The notes beneath the pieces are model-generated. The model saw only the letters and a list, made by a program, of their open reading frames with translations. It did no database searches and was not told the origin of the DNA. A program made the position numbers and the translations under genes. From CAINVV01 sp963663675 (GTDB lineage: Bacteria; Bacteroidota; Bacteroidia; Bacteroidales; Prolixibacteraceae): a DNA stretch of 64,000 nt. Shown piece after piece: positions 43,301-50,702 of this stretch (position 1 is its first letter; each line of letters opens with the position of its first letter). The DNA lies in contig OY760498.1 of NCBI GenBank assembly GCA_963663675.1, positions 2,046,001-2,110,000 on the forward strand, read 5' to 3'.

Positions 43301-44003
43301 CAGTTACCTGGAAATAATCAGGTTGATCAGATGTTACCGGAGCAAACTGCTCTGCTTCAGGGCCTTCACTGAATGAGCAGTTGTCTTTGTAGGCAGATAT
43401 TATGGTGTTTGGGTTGGTCCGGGTCGTTTTTTTAATCATTTCAAACAAGGTTGACTTTTTTTCAACCCCGTCAATGATAAAAGTTCCGTTAAAAATTTTG
43501 TGCCTGCAATGTTCCGAATTGACTTGTGAAAATCCAAAAACCTCACTGTCAGTTAGTTTTCTGTTGATTTTTACTGCAATTCCCTCCAGGTACTGTATCT
43601 CATCATCACTAAGTGCGAGACCTTCCTCTACATTGTAGGCAGAAATATCATCTATGCTTATAACCGGCTCAGGCAGGTGGCTGATGGTAAAAACTGACTG
43701 ATTCAGACCATGGTATACAGCCTGAAGCATTGGATCAATTTTGGTTTCACTGTTGGAAATGCAAAATTCTTCTATCCTGTCAATTCCGGCAATTCCCATG
43801 TTTTGAGTAATTTCAACTGCATTGGTGCTCCAGGGGGTGATCATTTCTTTACGTGGACCAACAAATTGCCCTTCAAGCTGGTCTGCACCGACCAATTCAG
43901 TTTCACCGAACAGCCAATTTAGTTTGTCTATATCTGTTTGATTTAATGCGATTTGTGAATTTACAGCAAGAATTTTGCCGGACTCTTTGAAGAAGAGGAT
44001 CAT
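40320..44003 (-). CDS. purL: Phosphoribosylformylglycinamidine synthase (large, single-chain)
   Basis: A 1227-residue FGAM synthase for the fourth purine step. I use the ATG at 44003 (MILFFKESGKILAV): an in-frame TTG at 44033 falls inside a TATTTTTG -7 box (44031-44038), so it cannot be transcribed from that promoter. Domains: an N-terminal PurS-like region, a linker (QVNSEHCRHKIFNG), two AIRS-like synthase halves (LKAETHNFPTTVEPFNGAATGTGGEIRDR; GKDSLSMTQKYKDEV), and a C-terminal glutamine amidotransferase with Cys in LGICNGCQLMVAL and the HGEGKF/H...E pair. It is the long eukaryote/proteobacterial type rather than split PurSQL. Confidence 0.97.
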   Translation of the reverse strand: MILFFKESGKILAVNSQIALNQTDIDKLNWLFGETELVGADQLEGQFVGPRKEMITPWSTNAVEITQNMGIAGIDRIEEFCISNSETKIDPMLQAVYHGLNQSVFTISHLPEPVISIDDISAYNVEEGLALSDDEIQYLEGIAVKINRKLTDSEVFGFSQVNSEHCRHKIFNGTFIIDGVEKKSTLFEMIKKTTRTNPNTIISAYKDNCSFSEGPEAEQFAPVTSDQPDYFQVTDIETVLSLKAETHNFPTTVEPFNGAATGTGGEIRDRMAGGKGSYPIAGTAVYMTSYSRNDGQNRPWEQNIAPRKWLYHDPEELLIKASNGASDFGNKFGQPLINGSVLTFEHAENQKKFGYDKVIMQAGGIGYARKEDSLKGKPVAGESVVLLGGDNYRIGMGGGAVSSVDTGEFESHIELNAVQRANPEMQKRAYNTIRALAESGKNPIVSIHDHGAGGHLNCLSELVEETGGKIFVDCLPVGDPTLSSKEIVGNESQERMGFVTGQENLEWIQRIAERERSPFYVIGETTGDHRFTFVNRKNGDRPIDMELATLFGKPPRTVLEDQTSDAKYKNVVYSKELIINYLEQILQLESVGCKDWLTNKVDRSVTGKIAKQQCAGELQLPLNNLGAVAIDYQGLKGIATSLGHAPAAGLISPEYGSVLSIAEALTNIVWAPLSHGLRGVSLSANWMWPAKNQGENARLYQAVEAASEFACALGINIPTGKDSLSMTQKYKDEVVYAPGTVIISASGEVSDLRKIVEPVLVNDSTKKLYYIDFSKSPMALGGSSLGQVLSALGEETPRVTDPLYFANVFATLQEAINSDMVVSGHDISSGGLIVSLLELCFANNEAGLEIDLTLLGEKDDVKVLFSENPGVVVQVDDSVKFEERLRQNKVACIPIGKPAAERVIRLKNNSENYIFPINDLREKWFRPSYLLDQKQCGKELALSRLNNYKKNALSFDFGQSSGDYASMAIYPKRRKSSGIKAAIIREKGVNGDREMAWSLYLAGFDVKDVHMTDLIAGRETLEDIRMIVFVGGFSNSDVLGSAIGWAGAFKYNERAKASLERFYKRSDTLSLGICNGCQLMVALDLIYPEKKEKIKMLHNESNKFESAFLNVDIKDNDSVMLKSLAGKRLGVWVAHGEGKFSMPENEGQYLIPVKYSFENYPGNPNGSDYNTAAICSADGRHLAMMPHLERAIYPWQWGVYPSDRKNDQITPWVEAFVNAKKWIEMNQ

Positions 44004-44030
44004 AGGGCAGAATGTTATGATTTTACGCTG

Positions 44031-44038
44031 CAAAAATA
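44031..44038 (-). promoter_or_regulatory. Bacteroidota-type -7 box (TATTTTTG) for purL
   Basis: On the minus strand TATTTTTG predicts transcription from about 44024, giving a leader of about 20 nt before the ATG at 44003. This fixes the purL start. Confidence 0.45.
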
Positions 44039-44112
44039 GATAAAATAGTTAAGCAGGTGTGCCTTTGGAGCAACCAATAATTAACAGTAGGCAGTTAATA
44101 AATACCGAACTC

Positions 44113-45603
44113 TTATTTTGCTTCGTCACCAGGTTTCCATTCTGTCACCCTGATCAGATTTGGGAAGGCTTGCGGTTTGAAAATGGACTGGTCATAAAAT
44201 ACGCGGAGGCATTCCTGGATTCCCTCAGTCACGCTGGGATGAGGATGGATACTTCGAAGGACTTCCTGAAGGCGTATATCATTGTTAATCAGGTAGGCAA
44301 TGGAAACAATGAAGGCAGAAGCCTGCGGACCGGCAGCCCTCATTCCCAGGATCCGGTCGGATCCGTCATTGCTCACCATGATTTTCACAAAACCATTGGT
44401 GTTTCTCATCGCAATTGTCCTGTTAACCAGTTCGTTGGAGTAATAAGCAGCTTTGTATGGAATACCTTTGCTTCTGAGCATTTTTTCATTGGCACCTACA
44501 GCCGCAAGTTCCGGTTTAAAAAACATCAGGGTTGGCATATGGGAATAATCCAGGATGAAGTTGGATTTTCCGAAGATAGCCTCCACAATATAGCGACCCT
44601 GTTCTTCAGCTACCCCGTACAATGCTTTCTGACCGGTTACATCACCGGCAGCAAAAATATTGCACTCTTCCATATTTGAAAGTGAGCAGGCTTCATTAAT
44701 TTTCAGGTATCCTTTGATGTTGGTTTCAATTCCGGCATTTTCGAGTGAAAGACCGGCAATATTCGGATCTCGGCCTATGGAAATGAGTATGATATCTACT
44801 TCTACAACACTGCTGTGTCCGTCTTCATAATCCAGTACCACCTCAAGGTAATCGTGTTTCTTTCTAACAGTTCGAAGATTTGCAGTCTGATGAATGATAA
44901 CCCCGTTTTTCTGGAGGTTTTGGGAAACAAAATCACTTACATCATCATCTTCAAAAGGAATCACACGGTGGGTGCGGTCAAGCAGGTGCACCTCCGTTTG
45001 CTTGAAATTGGAAAAGATTGTAGCAAATTCACAACCAATGATGCCTGAACCTATGATCATCATCCGTTCCGGGAAACTGTTCAGGTTGAGAATCCCATCT
45101 GAGTCGATAATTTGTTTTTGGTCAATTACTAGGTCCGGGTGGGGGCGAGGTGACGAACCGGTTGCAATAATTATATATTCTGCACTAATTACCTCAATAC
45201 CAGCCTCACTCTTGATTTCCAGCGTATGACGATCGAGGAATCTTGCAAATCCCTGCTTATAGGTTATTTTTCCCGGATGTTTGTCATCGTCTGAGAAGGT
45301 TTCAATCTGAGATAATATTTGATTTTGCTTCGTTTTAGCGGCTTGTAAGACTGTCTTTTTCACCAGTTTGTAATCAACCTGCAACCCGGATGCCCTGTAG
45401 CCCCGGTCAACAGCGGCTGCAACAGCGTAATCAGCTGAAAGTTCCCACATGGTCTTTGAGGTGAGTGGCCCGTTCATGATTCCATTGCCACCCAGGTGTC
45501 CGGCTTCAATGATACAAATGCTTTTCCCAAAGTCGAGGGCACGCATGGTTGCGGCTAAACCTCCTGGTCCACTGCCAATTACTGCAAGATCAAACTGCTT
45601 CAT
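44113..45603 (-). CDS. Dihydrolipoyl dehydrogenase-like FAD oxidoreductase lacking the redox disulfide
   Basis: A 496-residue flavoprotein from the ATG at 45603 (MKQFDLAVIGSGPGG); the frame is open 35 codons further up but without homology. It has the FAD motif GSGPGG, the NAD(P) motif MIIGSGIIGCEFATIF with LLDR after it, the second FAD motif CNIFAAGDVTG, and the C-terminal dimerisation domain with IHPHPSVTEGIQE, where His and Glu of the E3 catalytic dyad are kept. At the place of the CxxxxC disulfide (usual GGTCLNRGCIPSK) it reads GGNGIMNGPLTSK: both cysteines are gone. It cannot run normal E3 chemistry; a diaphorase or transhydrogenase role (compare SthA) is possible. It is not beside the 2-oxoglutarate dehydrogenase genes. 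Confidence 0.85.
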   Translation of the reverse strand: MKQFDLAVIGSGPGGLAATMRALDFGKSICIIEAGHLGGNGIMNGPLTSKTMWELSADYAVAAAVDRGYRASGLQVDYKLVKKTVLQAAKTKQNQILSQIETFSDDDKHPGKITYKQGFARFLDRHTLEIKSEAGIEVISAEYIIIATGSSPRPHPDLVIDQKQIIDSDGILNLNSFPERMMIIGSGIIGCEFATIFSNFKQTEVHLLDRTHRVIPFEDDDVSDFVSQNLQKNGVIIHQTANLRTVRKKHDYLEVVLDYEDGHSSVVEVDIILISIGRDPNIAGLSLENAGIETNIKGYLKINEACSLSNMEECNIFAAGDVTGQKALYGVAEEQGRYIVEAIFGKSNFILDYSHMPTLMFFKPELAAVGANEKMLRSKGIPYKAAYYSNELVNRTIAMRNTNGFVKIMVSNDGSDRILGMRAAGPQASAFIVSIAYLINNDIRLQEVLRSIHPHPSVTEGIQECLRVFYDQSIFKPQAFPNLIRVTEWKPGDEAK

Positions 45604-45780
45604 AATGATTATTTGATGGTGGTAACAATCAATTTTCAAATTAAGGGAAAAAAACTGAGATCCGGACATATTATTAGCATTCCGGATTTGGGAGATACAG
45701 TTAGCCATAATCTAAATCAATTTAATATTAAATATTCACCCGTCAGTGAAGGCAAATTTTCTGGCAATATGTAATAATAT

Positions 45781-45788
45781 TAGTTTTG
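45781..45788 (+). promoter_or_regulatory. Bacteroidota-type -7 box (TAGTTTTG) for the CoA-transferase operon
   Basis: TAGTTTTG fits TAnnTTTG. Transcription from about 45795 would include the whole of dispersed repeat copy D in a leader of about 110 nt. Confidence 0.35.
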
Positions 45789-45820
45789 CAGCCATCAGAA
45801 CTAACGTAAAGTATTAATAA

Positions 45821-45911
45821 TGAAATACCCATGAGAATATCAACACACCGACAGAAAATGAATATGTTGGTACCCCTTGTGGCAATTTAAAAATCAATTT
45901 TATACATGAAT
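45821..45911 (+). repeat. Dispersed intergenic repeat, copy D (internally shorter)
   Basis: The 5' end TGAAATACCCATGAGAATAT (45821-45840) matches copy B at 19 of 20 positions. The 3' end (TTGTGGCAATTTAAAAATCA ... ACATGAA) matches copy A, but the CGCTGATCTTCGATT block is missing. Its final ATG is the start codon of the CoA-transferase gene (45906). Confidence 0.65.
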
Positions 45912-47222
45912 CTAATTAAGTATACAACAGCCGGGGAGGCAGTCAAAATCATCAAATCCGGAGACAGGGTTCATCTTAGCAGCGTCGCGGTTACCCCGCA
46001 TAAGTTGATCAAAGCCATGGTAGAGCGTGGCAGGGCGGGCGAAATTTATGATGTCAGGATTCAGCATATTCATGTTGAAGGTCCTGTGGAATATGCCAAT
46101 CCGGAGTACGAGGGAATTTTTGATGCTCAGCAGTTTTTCGTTGGCGGGAATCTTCGAAAACAGACTCAGTCAGGATATGCGGATTACATACCTGTGTTCC
46201 TGAGTGAGACACAGAAACTGATTCGCGACGGTTACCTGAATGTCAATGTGGCAATGATCATGGTTTCTCTGCCCGACAAACACGGATATGTTTCATTGGG
46301 CACTTCGGTTGATGCAACGCTGGCCGCAGTTGAATGCGCTGATACTGTGATCGCTCTGGTTAATCCAAATGTTCCAAGAACCTGGGGTGATGCCATGATA
46401 AGGGTAGATATGATAGATATCTTTGTCGAAGACGATTCGCCTATCTACGCACATAATATTGAGCCACTTACAGACATGGAAATTGCAATCGGCAAAAATG
46501 TTGCGACCCTGGTAGAGGATGGAGCCTGTCTCCAGATGGGAATAGGAGGAATTCCTAACGCAGTTTTGGCACAATTGGGCAATCACAAAGATTTGGGTGT
46601 TCATACTGAGATGTTTTCTGATGGCATTTTGCCTTTGGTAGAAAAGGGTGTCGTTACCGGAAGGAGAAAGAATTTTGACAAGGGGAAAATGGTTGCTTCA
46701 TTTTTGATGGGATCAAAGGCTCTTTATGATTTTGTGGACGATAATCCGATGGTTGCCATGATGGATGTTTCTCATACGAATAGTGTAGCCGTGATCCGTA
46801 AACTGGACCAGGTAACTGCTATCAATGCAGCGCTGGCAATTGACCTTACCGGACAGGTTTGTGCCGATTCTATTGGGATAAAGCACTATTCAGGAGTTGG
46901 CGGACAAATTGACTTTATCAGGGGTGCCGGATATTCAAAAAATGGAAGACCTATTATCGCTATGCCTTCCGTCACGGAAAAAGGATTATCGAAAATTTCA
47001 CCAACTTTGATTGAAGGTTCAGGTGTTGTTTCAACAAGGGCCAACATTCACTGGGTTGTTACAGAGCAGGGTGTTGTTAACCTTTACGGAAAAACTATGC
47101 AGGAAAGAGCCAGATTGCTGATATCCATAGCACATCCTAACCATAAGGAAATGCTTGACAGGGCTGCATTTGACAGGTTTGGACCGCATTACAGGTTTGT
47201 CGCCAAAGAATATAACCAATAA
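45906..47222 (+). CDS. Acetyl-CoA hydrolase/transferase family (acyl-CoA:carboxylate CoA-transferase)
   Basis: A 438-residue class I CoA-transferase. The N-terminal domain (AGEAVKIIKSGDRVHLSSVAVTPHKLIKAMVERG) is followed by the CoA-binding GIGGIPNAVLAQLGNHKDLGVHTEMFSDGILPLVE, in which Glu 235 is the expected catalytic residue forming the acyl-CoA intermediate, then HYSGVGGQIDFIRGAGYSKNGRPIIAMPSV. It moves CoA between acyl-CoA and a carboxylate such as acetate, propionate, butyrate or succinate; the exact pair is not readable. Methylmalonyl-CoA epimerase is 11 bases downstream, so a propionyl-CoA/succinate exchange is a reasonable guess. The start codon lies in the end of repeat copy D. Confidence 0.93.
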   Translation: MNLIKYTTAGEAVKIIKSGDRVHLSSVAVTPHKLIKAMVERGRAGEIYDVRIQHIHVEGPVEYANPEYEGIFDAQQFFVGGNLRKQTQSGYADYIPVFLSETQKLIRDGYLNVNVAMIMVSLPDKHGYVSLGTSVDATLAAVECADTVIALVNPNVPRTWGDAMIRVDMIDIFVEDDSPIYAHNIEPLTDMEIAIGKNVATLVEDGACLQMGIGGIPNAVLAQLGNHKDLGVHTEMFSDGILPLVEKGVVTGRRKNFDKGKMVASFLMGSKALYDFVDDNPMVAMMDVSHTNSVAVIRKLDQVTAINAALAIDLTGQVCADSIGIKHYSGVGGQIDFIRGAGYSKNGRPIIAMPSVTEKGLSKISPTLIEGSGVVSTRANIHWVVTEQGVVNLYGKTMQERARLLISIAHPNHKEMLDRAAFDRFGPHYRFVAKEYNQ

Positions 47223-47233
47223 AGTATATTATC

Positions 47234-47635
47234 ATGAATGTTTCGAAAATTGAACACATTGGCATAGCAGTTGAAAGTCTTGAAACAGCAATTCCCTATT
47301 ATGAAACACTTTTGGGCTCAAAATGTTACGCGATTGAAACGGTAGCAGACCAAAAGGTCAAAACAGCATTTTTCAAAGTCGGTGAGACAAAAATTGAATT
47401 GCTGGAAACAATGGATCCAGAAGGTCCGATCGGAAAATTTCTTGAAAAAAGGGGGCAGGGCATCCACCACATCGCTTTCGCTGTGGACAATGTAGATAGC
47501 GCGTTAAAAGAAGCTGAAGTTTCTGGTATACAATTGATTGACAAACAGGCACGAAAAGGTGCGGAAGGCCTCAATATCGGTTTTCTCCATCCAAAATCTA
47601 CTTTTGGAGTGTTGACGGAATTTTGTGCTGAATAA
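47234..47635 (+). CDS. mce: Methylmalonyl-CoA epimerase
   Basis: A 133-residue VOC-fold enzyme converting (S)- to (R)-methylmalonyl-CoA, linking succinyl-CoA and propionyl-CoA. Metal ligands are visible: His in IEHIGIAVESLE, His in GIHHIAFAVDN, and Glu in the final VLTEFCAE. The blocks VKTAFFKVGETKIELLE and GPIGKFLEKRGQGIHHIA are typical. It forms a two-gene operon with the CoA-transferase. The carboxytransferase and mutase genes of this pathway are not in the window. A strong terminator follows. Confidence 0.95.
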   Translation: MNVSKIEHIGIAVESLETAIPYYETLLGSKCYAIETVADQKVKTAFFKVGETKIELLETMDPEGPIGKFLEKRGQGIHHIAFAVDNVDSALKEAEVSGIQLIDKQARKGAEGLNIGFLHPKSTFGVLTEFCAE

Positions 47636-47648
47636 TAGCTGCTTGATT

Positions 47649-47698
47649 AAAAAAAGAACAGCGCAATGAGACAATCTCTGTTGCACTGTTCTTTTTTT
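47649..47698. terminator. Strong bidirectional terminator after mce
   Basis: A perfect 13-bp stem: AAAAAAAGAACAG (47649-47661) with CTGTTCTTTTTTT (47686-47698), extended inside by GCAA/TTGC. T-runs follow in both directions. It separates mce from the convergent HAD gene. Confidence 0.9.
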
Positions 47699-47712
47699 GT
47701 AGATTTCGATTT

Positions 47713-48555
47713 TCAGAGGTGCTTTCTCACAGCATAAGAAAATCCGCTTTCATGGTGGGGGAGAGAAATCAGAAATTTTTCTTTCAACTCTTCTGGTGAA
47801 TTACGCACCACATACGACAGATGCGTAAAATCAAGCATTTCCAGGTCGTTGAAGTCATTTCCGATGCCAAGGGTCTCTTTGCGCTTTATTCCTGTTAAAT
47901 GGCAAATTTCAGCAATGCCGTGGGCTTTCGAGATTCCCTTTGGGAAGATTTCCATCCACAACCAGTTATTGTCGAGGGGTGAAGTAGTCCTGATGATGCT
48001 CAACTCGCTGAACTGGTTAAGCAGCTCCGTTTTTACCTTGTCAAACTGATCGCTTTTCTTCGGGAAGAACAGCAAAAGCTGAGAAGAGTTGTATTTTTGG
48101 CCGGGTACAATCTCTTCTGAATGTCCCATTTTCGAATGCACATCCACATACCGTTCTATCTCAGGGCATTCGTGGTTTTTCCACCAGTAGAAATTGTGGT
48201 TATCCGGAAATATATCGGACACCTTGAAATTGTACTTTTTTTCAATCAGGTATTGTATAAGCCGCGTTGTAAGTCCTTCTGTAAGGTCGATTGCCCTTAT
48301 GATTTCCTGCTTTTGCCAATCGATAATGCCTGCACCCGATGAACATATGACATAATCAAACGGATCGGAAGGTTTCAGGGCTTTTCTTACTTTGAACAGG
48401 TTTCTACCGGTTGCAGCTACTCTGCAAATGCCTATTTCTCCAAGCAGATTGAGGGTTGACAGATCTTTATCGCTTATCGAGTGGTCGTTTTGGAGCAGGG
48501 TGCCATCAAGATCGGTAATCACCATTTTCAAATCAGTCACTGTTTTATTCTTCAT
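47713..48555 (-). CDS. HAD-superfamily phosphatase, Cof type
   Basis: A 280-residue haloacid-dehalogenase hydrolase of the Cof/YidA class IIB type. Motif I is VITDLDGTLL (two Asp), motif II is VAATGRN, motif III is a Lys near KGISKAHGI, and motif IV is LGIGNDFNDLEML; the large C2-type cap lies between. It removes phosphate from sugar phosphates or similar small molecules; the substrate is unknown. Its stop is 14 bases from the mce terminator. No promoter was recognised upstream. Confidence 0.92.
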   Translation of the reverse strand: MKNKTVTDLKMVITDLDGTLLQNDHSISDKDLSTLNLLGEIGICRVAATGRNLFKVRKALKPSDPFDYVICSSGAGIIDWQKQEIIRAIDLTEGLTTRLIQYLIEKKYNFKVSDIFPDNHNFYWWKNHECPEIERYVDVHSKMGHSEEIVPGQKYNSSQLLLFFPKKSDQFDKVKTELLNQFSELSIIRTTSPLDNNWLWMEIFPKGISKAHGIAEICHLTGIKRKETLGIGNDFNDLEMLDFTHLSYVVRNSPEELKEKFLISLPHHESGFSYAVRKHL

Positions 48556-48893
48556 TTACAATCGAAAATTTGTATTAAGAAGTAGACGAATCGTGCTATT
48601 TAATTAATAGTCAATTAAATAATACTCATGGTTCCTGGAATCATAATTTTCTGACCATTATTTACTTCTGCCGGCAAAGTTCGCCAAAGTTTGGATGTAT
48701 TATCAGATCCCGGTTATTTTTTTTATTAAATGACCGGCAAAAGTACAAGTCTCCCGTTAAAAACAGCTTTGATGGAATCCTTGAGATATTGAAATGCGAC
48801 ATTTTAATATGGGTAAAAAGCCCTGTTTTTCCGATCCAAAATCAGGAATCGAAAAATCTTACTATTTTTGCTGGCAAATAAATCGAATTTTCT
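48556..48893. other. 338-base intergenic region between HAD and DUF5606 genes
   Basis: No gene is visible. It contains AT-rich stretches and two CCGGCAAA words (near 48671 and 48732). A TATTTTTG -7 box (48863-48870) near the right end faces the DUF5606 gene. Nothing else was recognised. Confidence 0.5.
48863..48870 (+). promoter_or_regulatory. Bacteroidota-type -7 box (TATTTTTG) for the DUF5606 gene
   Basis: TATTTTTG fits TAnnTTTG and predicts a leader of about 17 nt before the ATG at 48894. No clear -33 element. Confidence 0.4.
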
Positions 48894-49328
48894 ATGTTAA
48901 AAGGTATTTTGGCTATATCCGGTCAACCCGGATTGTTTAAAATGTTGTCTGAAGGTAAAAATGGAGTTATCGTCGAATCACTCCTGACAGGAAAAAAGCA
49001 AACTGCTTTCGCAAGTGCTAAAATGAGTACCCTTGAAGACATCGCAATATACACCACCAACGAAGATTTTCCGCTGAAAGAAGTTTTTAATAAGATATAT
49101 TCCCAGGAAAACGGAGGCCCTGCCATCCAGTCCAGTGCACGGCCTGAGGAGTTAAAAAAGTATTTTGAGAAAATTCTGCCTGACTACGACCGGGAAAGAG
49201 TTTATGTTTCCGATATAAAGAAAGTAATTACCTGGTATAATTTGTTACAGGATAAAGGATTACTCAATCCGGATGAATCTGATACCGGTGAAGGGAAGAG
49301 TGAACCTGAACCTGAACAGGAAGGATAA
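48894..49328 (+). CDS. DUF5606 family protein
   Basis: A 144-residue cytoplasmic protein typical of Bacteroidota. The N-terminus MLKGILAISGQPGLFKMLSEGKNGVIVESLLTGKKQTAFASAKMSTLEDIAIYT is the conserved DUF5606 core, with GGPAIQSSARPEELKKYFEKILPDYDRERVYVSDIKKVITWYNLL in the second half. The tail (~130-144) is acidic and disordered (EPEPEQEG). Function is unknown. It is transcribed alone and ends 26 bases from the convergent E2 gene. Confidence 0.88.
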   Translation: MLKGILAISGQPGLFKMLSEGKNGVIVESLLTGKKQTAFASAKMSTLEDIAIYTTNEDFPLKEVFNKIYSQENGGPAIQSSARPEELKKYFEKILPDYDRERVYVSDIKKVITWYNLLQDKGLLNPDESDTGEGKSEPEPEQEG

Positions 49329-49354
49329 GGGATAAAAGATAAAAGAAGCCTTTA

Positions 49355-50614
49355 TCACAATCCCAGCAATATTTCCTCAGGGTCTTTACCGTTAAACAAC
49401 AGTCTGGCCGGATTTTCAATATTCTCTTTAACTTTTACCAGGAATCCCACAGAATCTTTTCCATCAATGATGCGGTGATCATAGGAAAGGGCTATGTACA
49501 TCATCGGTCTGATTTCAACTTTGCCGTTGATGGCAACGGGGCGGTCTTTGATGGCATGAAGGCCCAGGATTGCACTTTGGGGAGGATTGATAATTGGAGT
49601 CGACATCATTGAGCCAAAAACACCTCCATTGGTGATTGTAAAGGTTCCACCTGTCATTTCCTGAACCGTAAGTCGCCTGTCACGGGCTTTCTCCGCCAAA
49701 TCCTTGATAGCTAGCTCGATCTGGGCAATATTCATTGTCTCTACATTTCGGATAACCGGAACCATCAGACCTTTCGGACTTGAAACTGCTATTCCGATAT
49801 CATGGTATTTCGGTGTAATTATATCTTCACCGTCAATCATCGAATTGATCGAAGTGTGCTGCGAAAGAGCAAGGCTTACGGCCTTCGCAAAGAAAGCGTT
49901 GAATCCCAGCTTCAGTCCGTATTTTTCAGTAAACGATTTTTGGTACTGAATTCTCATTTCCATTACTTTGCTCATATCCACTTCATTGAAGGTGGTGAGC
50001 ATGGCAGTTTCATTTTTAACTGCAACCAACCGCTGACTTAGTTTGCGTCTCAGGGGTGTCATGGCCACCCTTTCTTCAGCCCGGCTGGCAGTTATCGTCT
50101 CAAATACGGGAGCAGCCCAGGCTTCTGCAATCTGTTCCATATCTTTTCTGTTCAGTCTCCTGATACCTTCCAGTACATCTTCAACCTTCATTCCTGCCTG
50201 CTCCATGACAGCTTTTGCTGTAGGAGTCATCTTAACAGATATTTCTGATTCTTTTGCTTGTGTAACTGTCATTGCAGGGGCCTTTTCCTGACTATCAGCC
50301 TTTAAGACAGGTAATTCTATCGTTTCTGTGATTGGTGTAACAACGATGGCTGCCTTCATTTCACCCTGCGAAGAAGCTTTGTCCGTATCAATAGTACAGG
50401 CTGCGCTACCAACTGAAATACGTTCTCCCTCTTTTACCAAGATATTGACTTGTCCTGAAGCAGTGGCAATAAGTGACAAAGTCGCTTTATCTGACTCAAC
50501 TTCGGCGATTTCCTGATCTTTACGCACGATTGATCCATTATCGACCAGCCATTTACCAATTTCAACTTCAGAAATAGACTCTCCGGGGGAGGGAACTTTA
50601 ATATCTACAAGCAT
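49355..50614 (-). CDS. sucB: 2-oxoglutarate dehydrogenase E2 (dihydrolipoyl succinyltransferase)
   Basis: A 419-residue E2 that transfers the succinyl group to CoA. Domains: one lipoyl domain (residues 1-75) with Lys 43 in EVESDKATL, a Lys/Ala-rich linker, a peripheral subunit-binding domain (~125-160, MTPTAKAVMEQAGMKVEDVLEGIRRLNRKDM), and the catalytic domain with the VPVIRNVETMNI region and the active-site SYDHRIIDGKD (His 380, Asp 384). The VPSPGESISEV start matches 2-oxoglutarate rather than pyruvate complexes. It follows the E1 gene by 88 bases, so they probably form an operon; E3 is elsewhere. Confidence 0.94.
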   Translation of the reverse strand: MLVDIKVPSPGESISEVEIGKWLVDNGSIVRKDQEIAEVESDKATLSLIATASGQVNILVKEGERISVGSAACTIDTDKASSQGEMKAAIVVTPITETIELPVLKADSQEKAPAMTVTQAKESEISVKMTPTAKAVMEQAGMKVEDVLEGIRRLNRKDMEQIAEAWAAPVFETITASRAEERVAMTPLRRKLSQRLVAVKNETAMLTTFNEVDMSKVMEMRIQYQKSFTEKYGLKLGFNAFFAKAVSLALSQHTSINSMIDGEDIITPKYHDIGIAVSSPKGLMVPVIRNVETMNIAQIELAIKDLAEKARDRRLTVQEMTGGTFTITNGGVFGSMMSTPIINPPQSAILGLHAIKDRPVAINGKVEIRPMMYIALSYDHRIIDGKDSVGFLVKVKENIENPARLLFNGKDPEEILLGL

Positions 50615-50702
50615 ATTCTTTAATTATATTATACATTTTACTATTGTGAGCGGAAAACTGGCGCGATAAGTAATAAAACCAGCCTCGTCCAATGGCTTTT
50701 TA

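Noticed and set aside
44004..44033. Upstream TTG start for purL
   Set aside because: It falls inside the TATTTTTG -7 box; the ATG at 44003 begins the conserved region.
45604..45708. 35-codon extension of the DLD-like protein
   Set aside because: It has no homology and would bury the FAD-binding N-terminus found at 45603.
49329..49354. Terminator between DUF5606 and sucB genes
   Set aside because: Only a 6-bp GATAAA/TTTATC pairing is possible, too weak to call.
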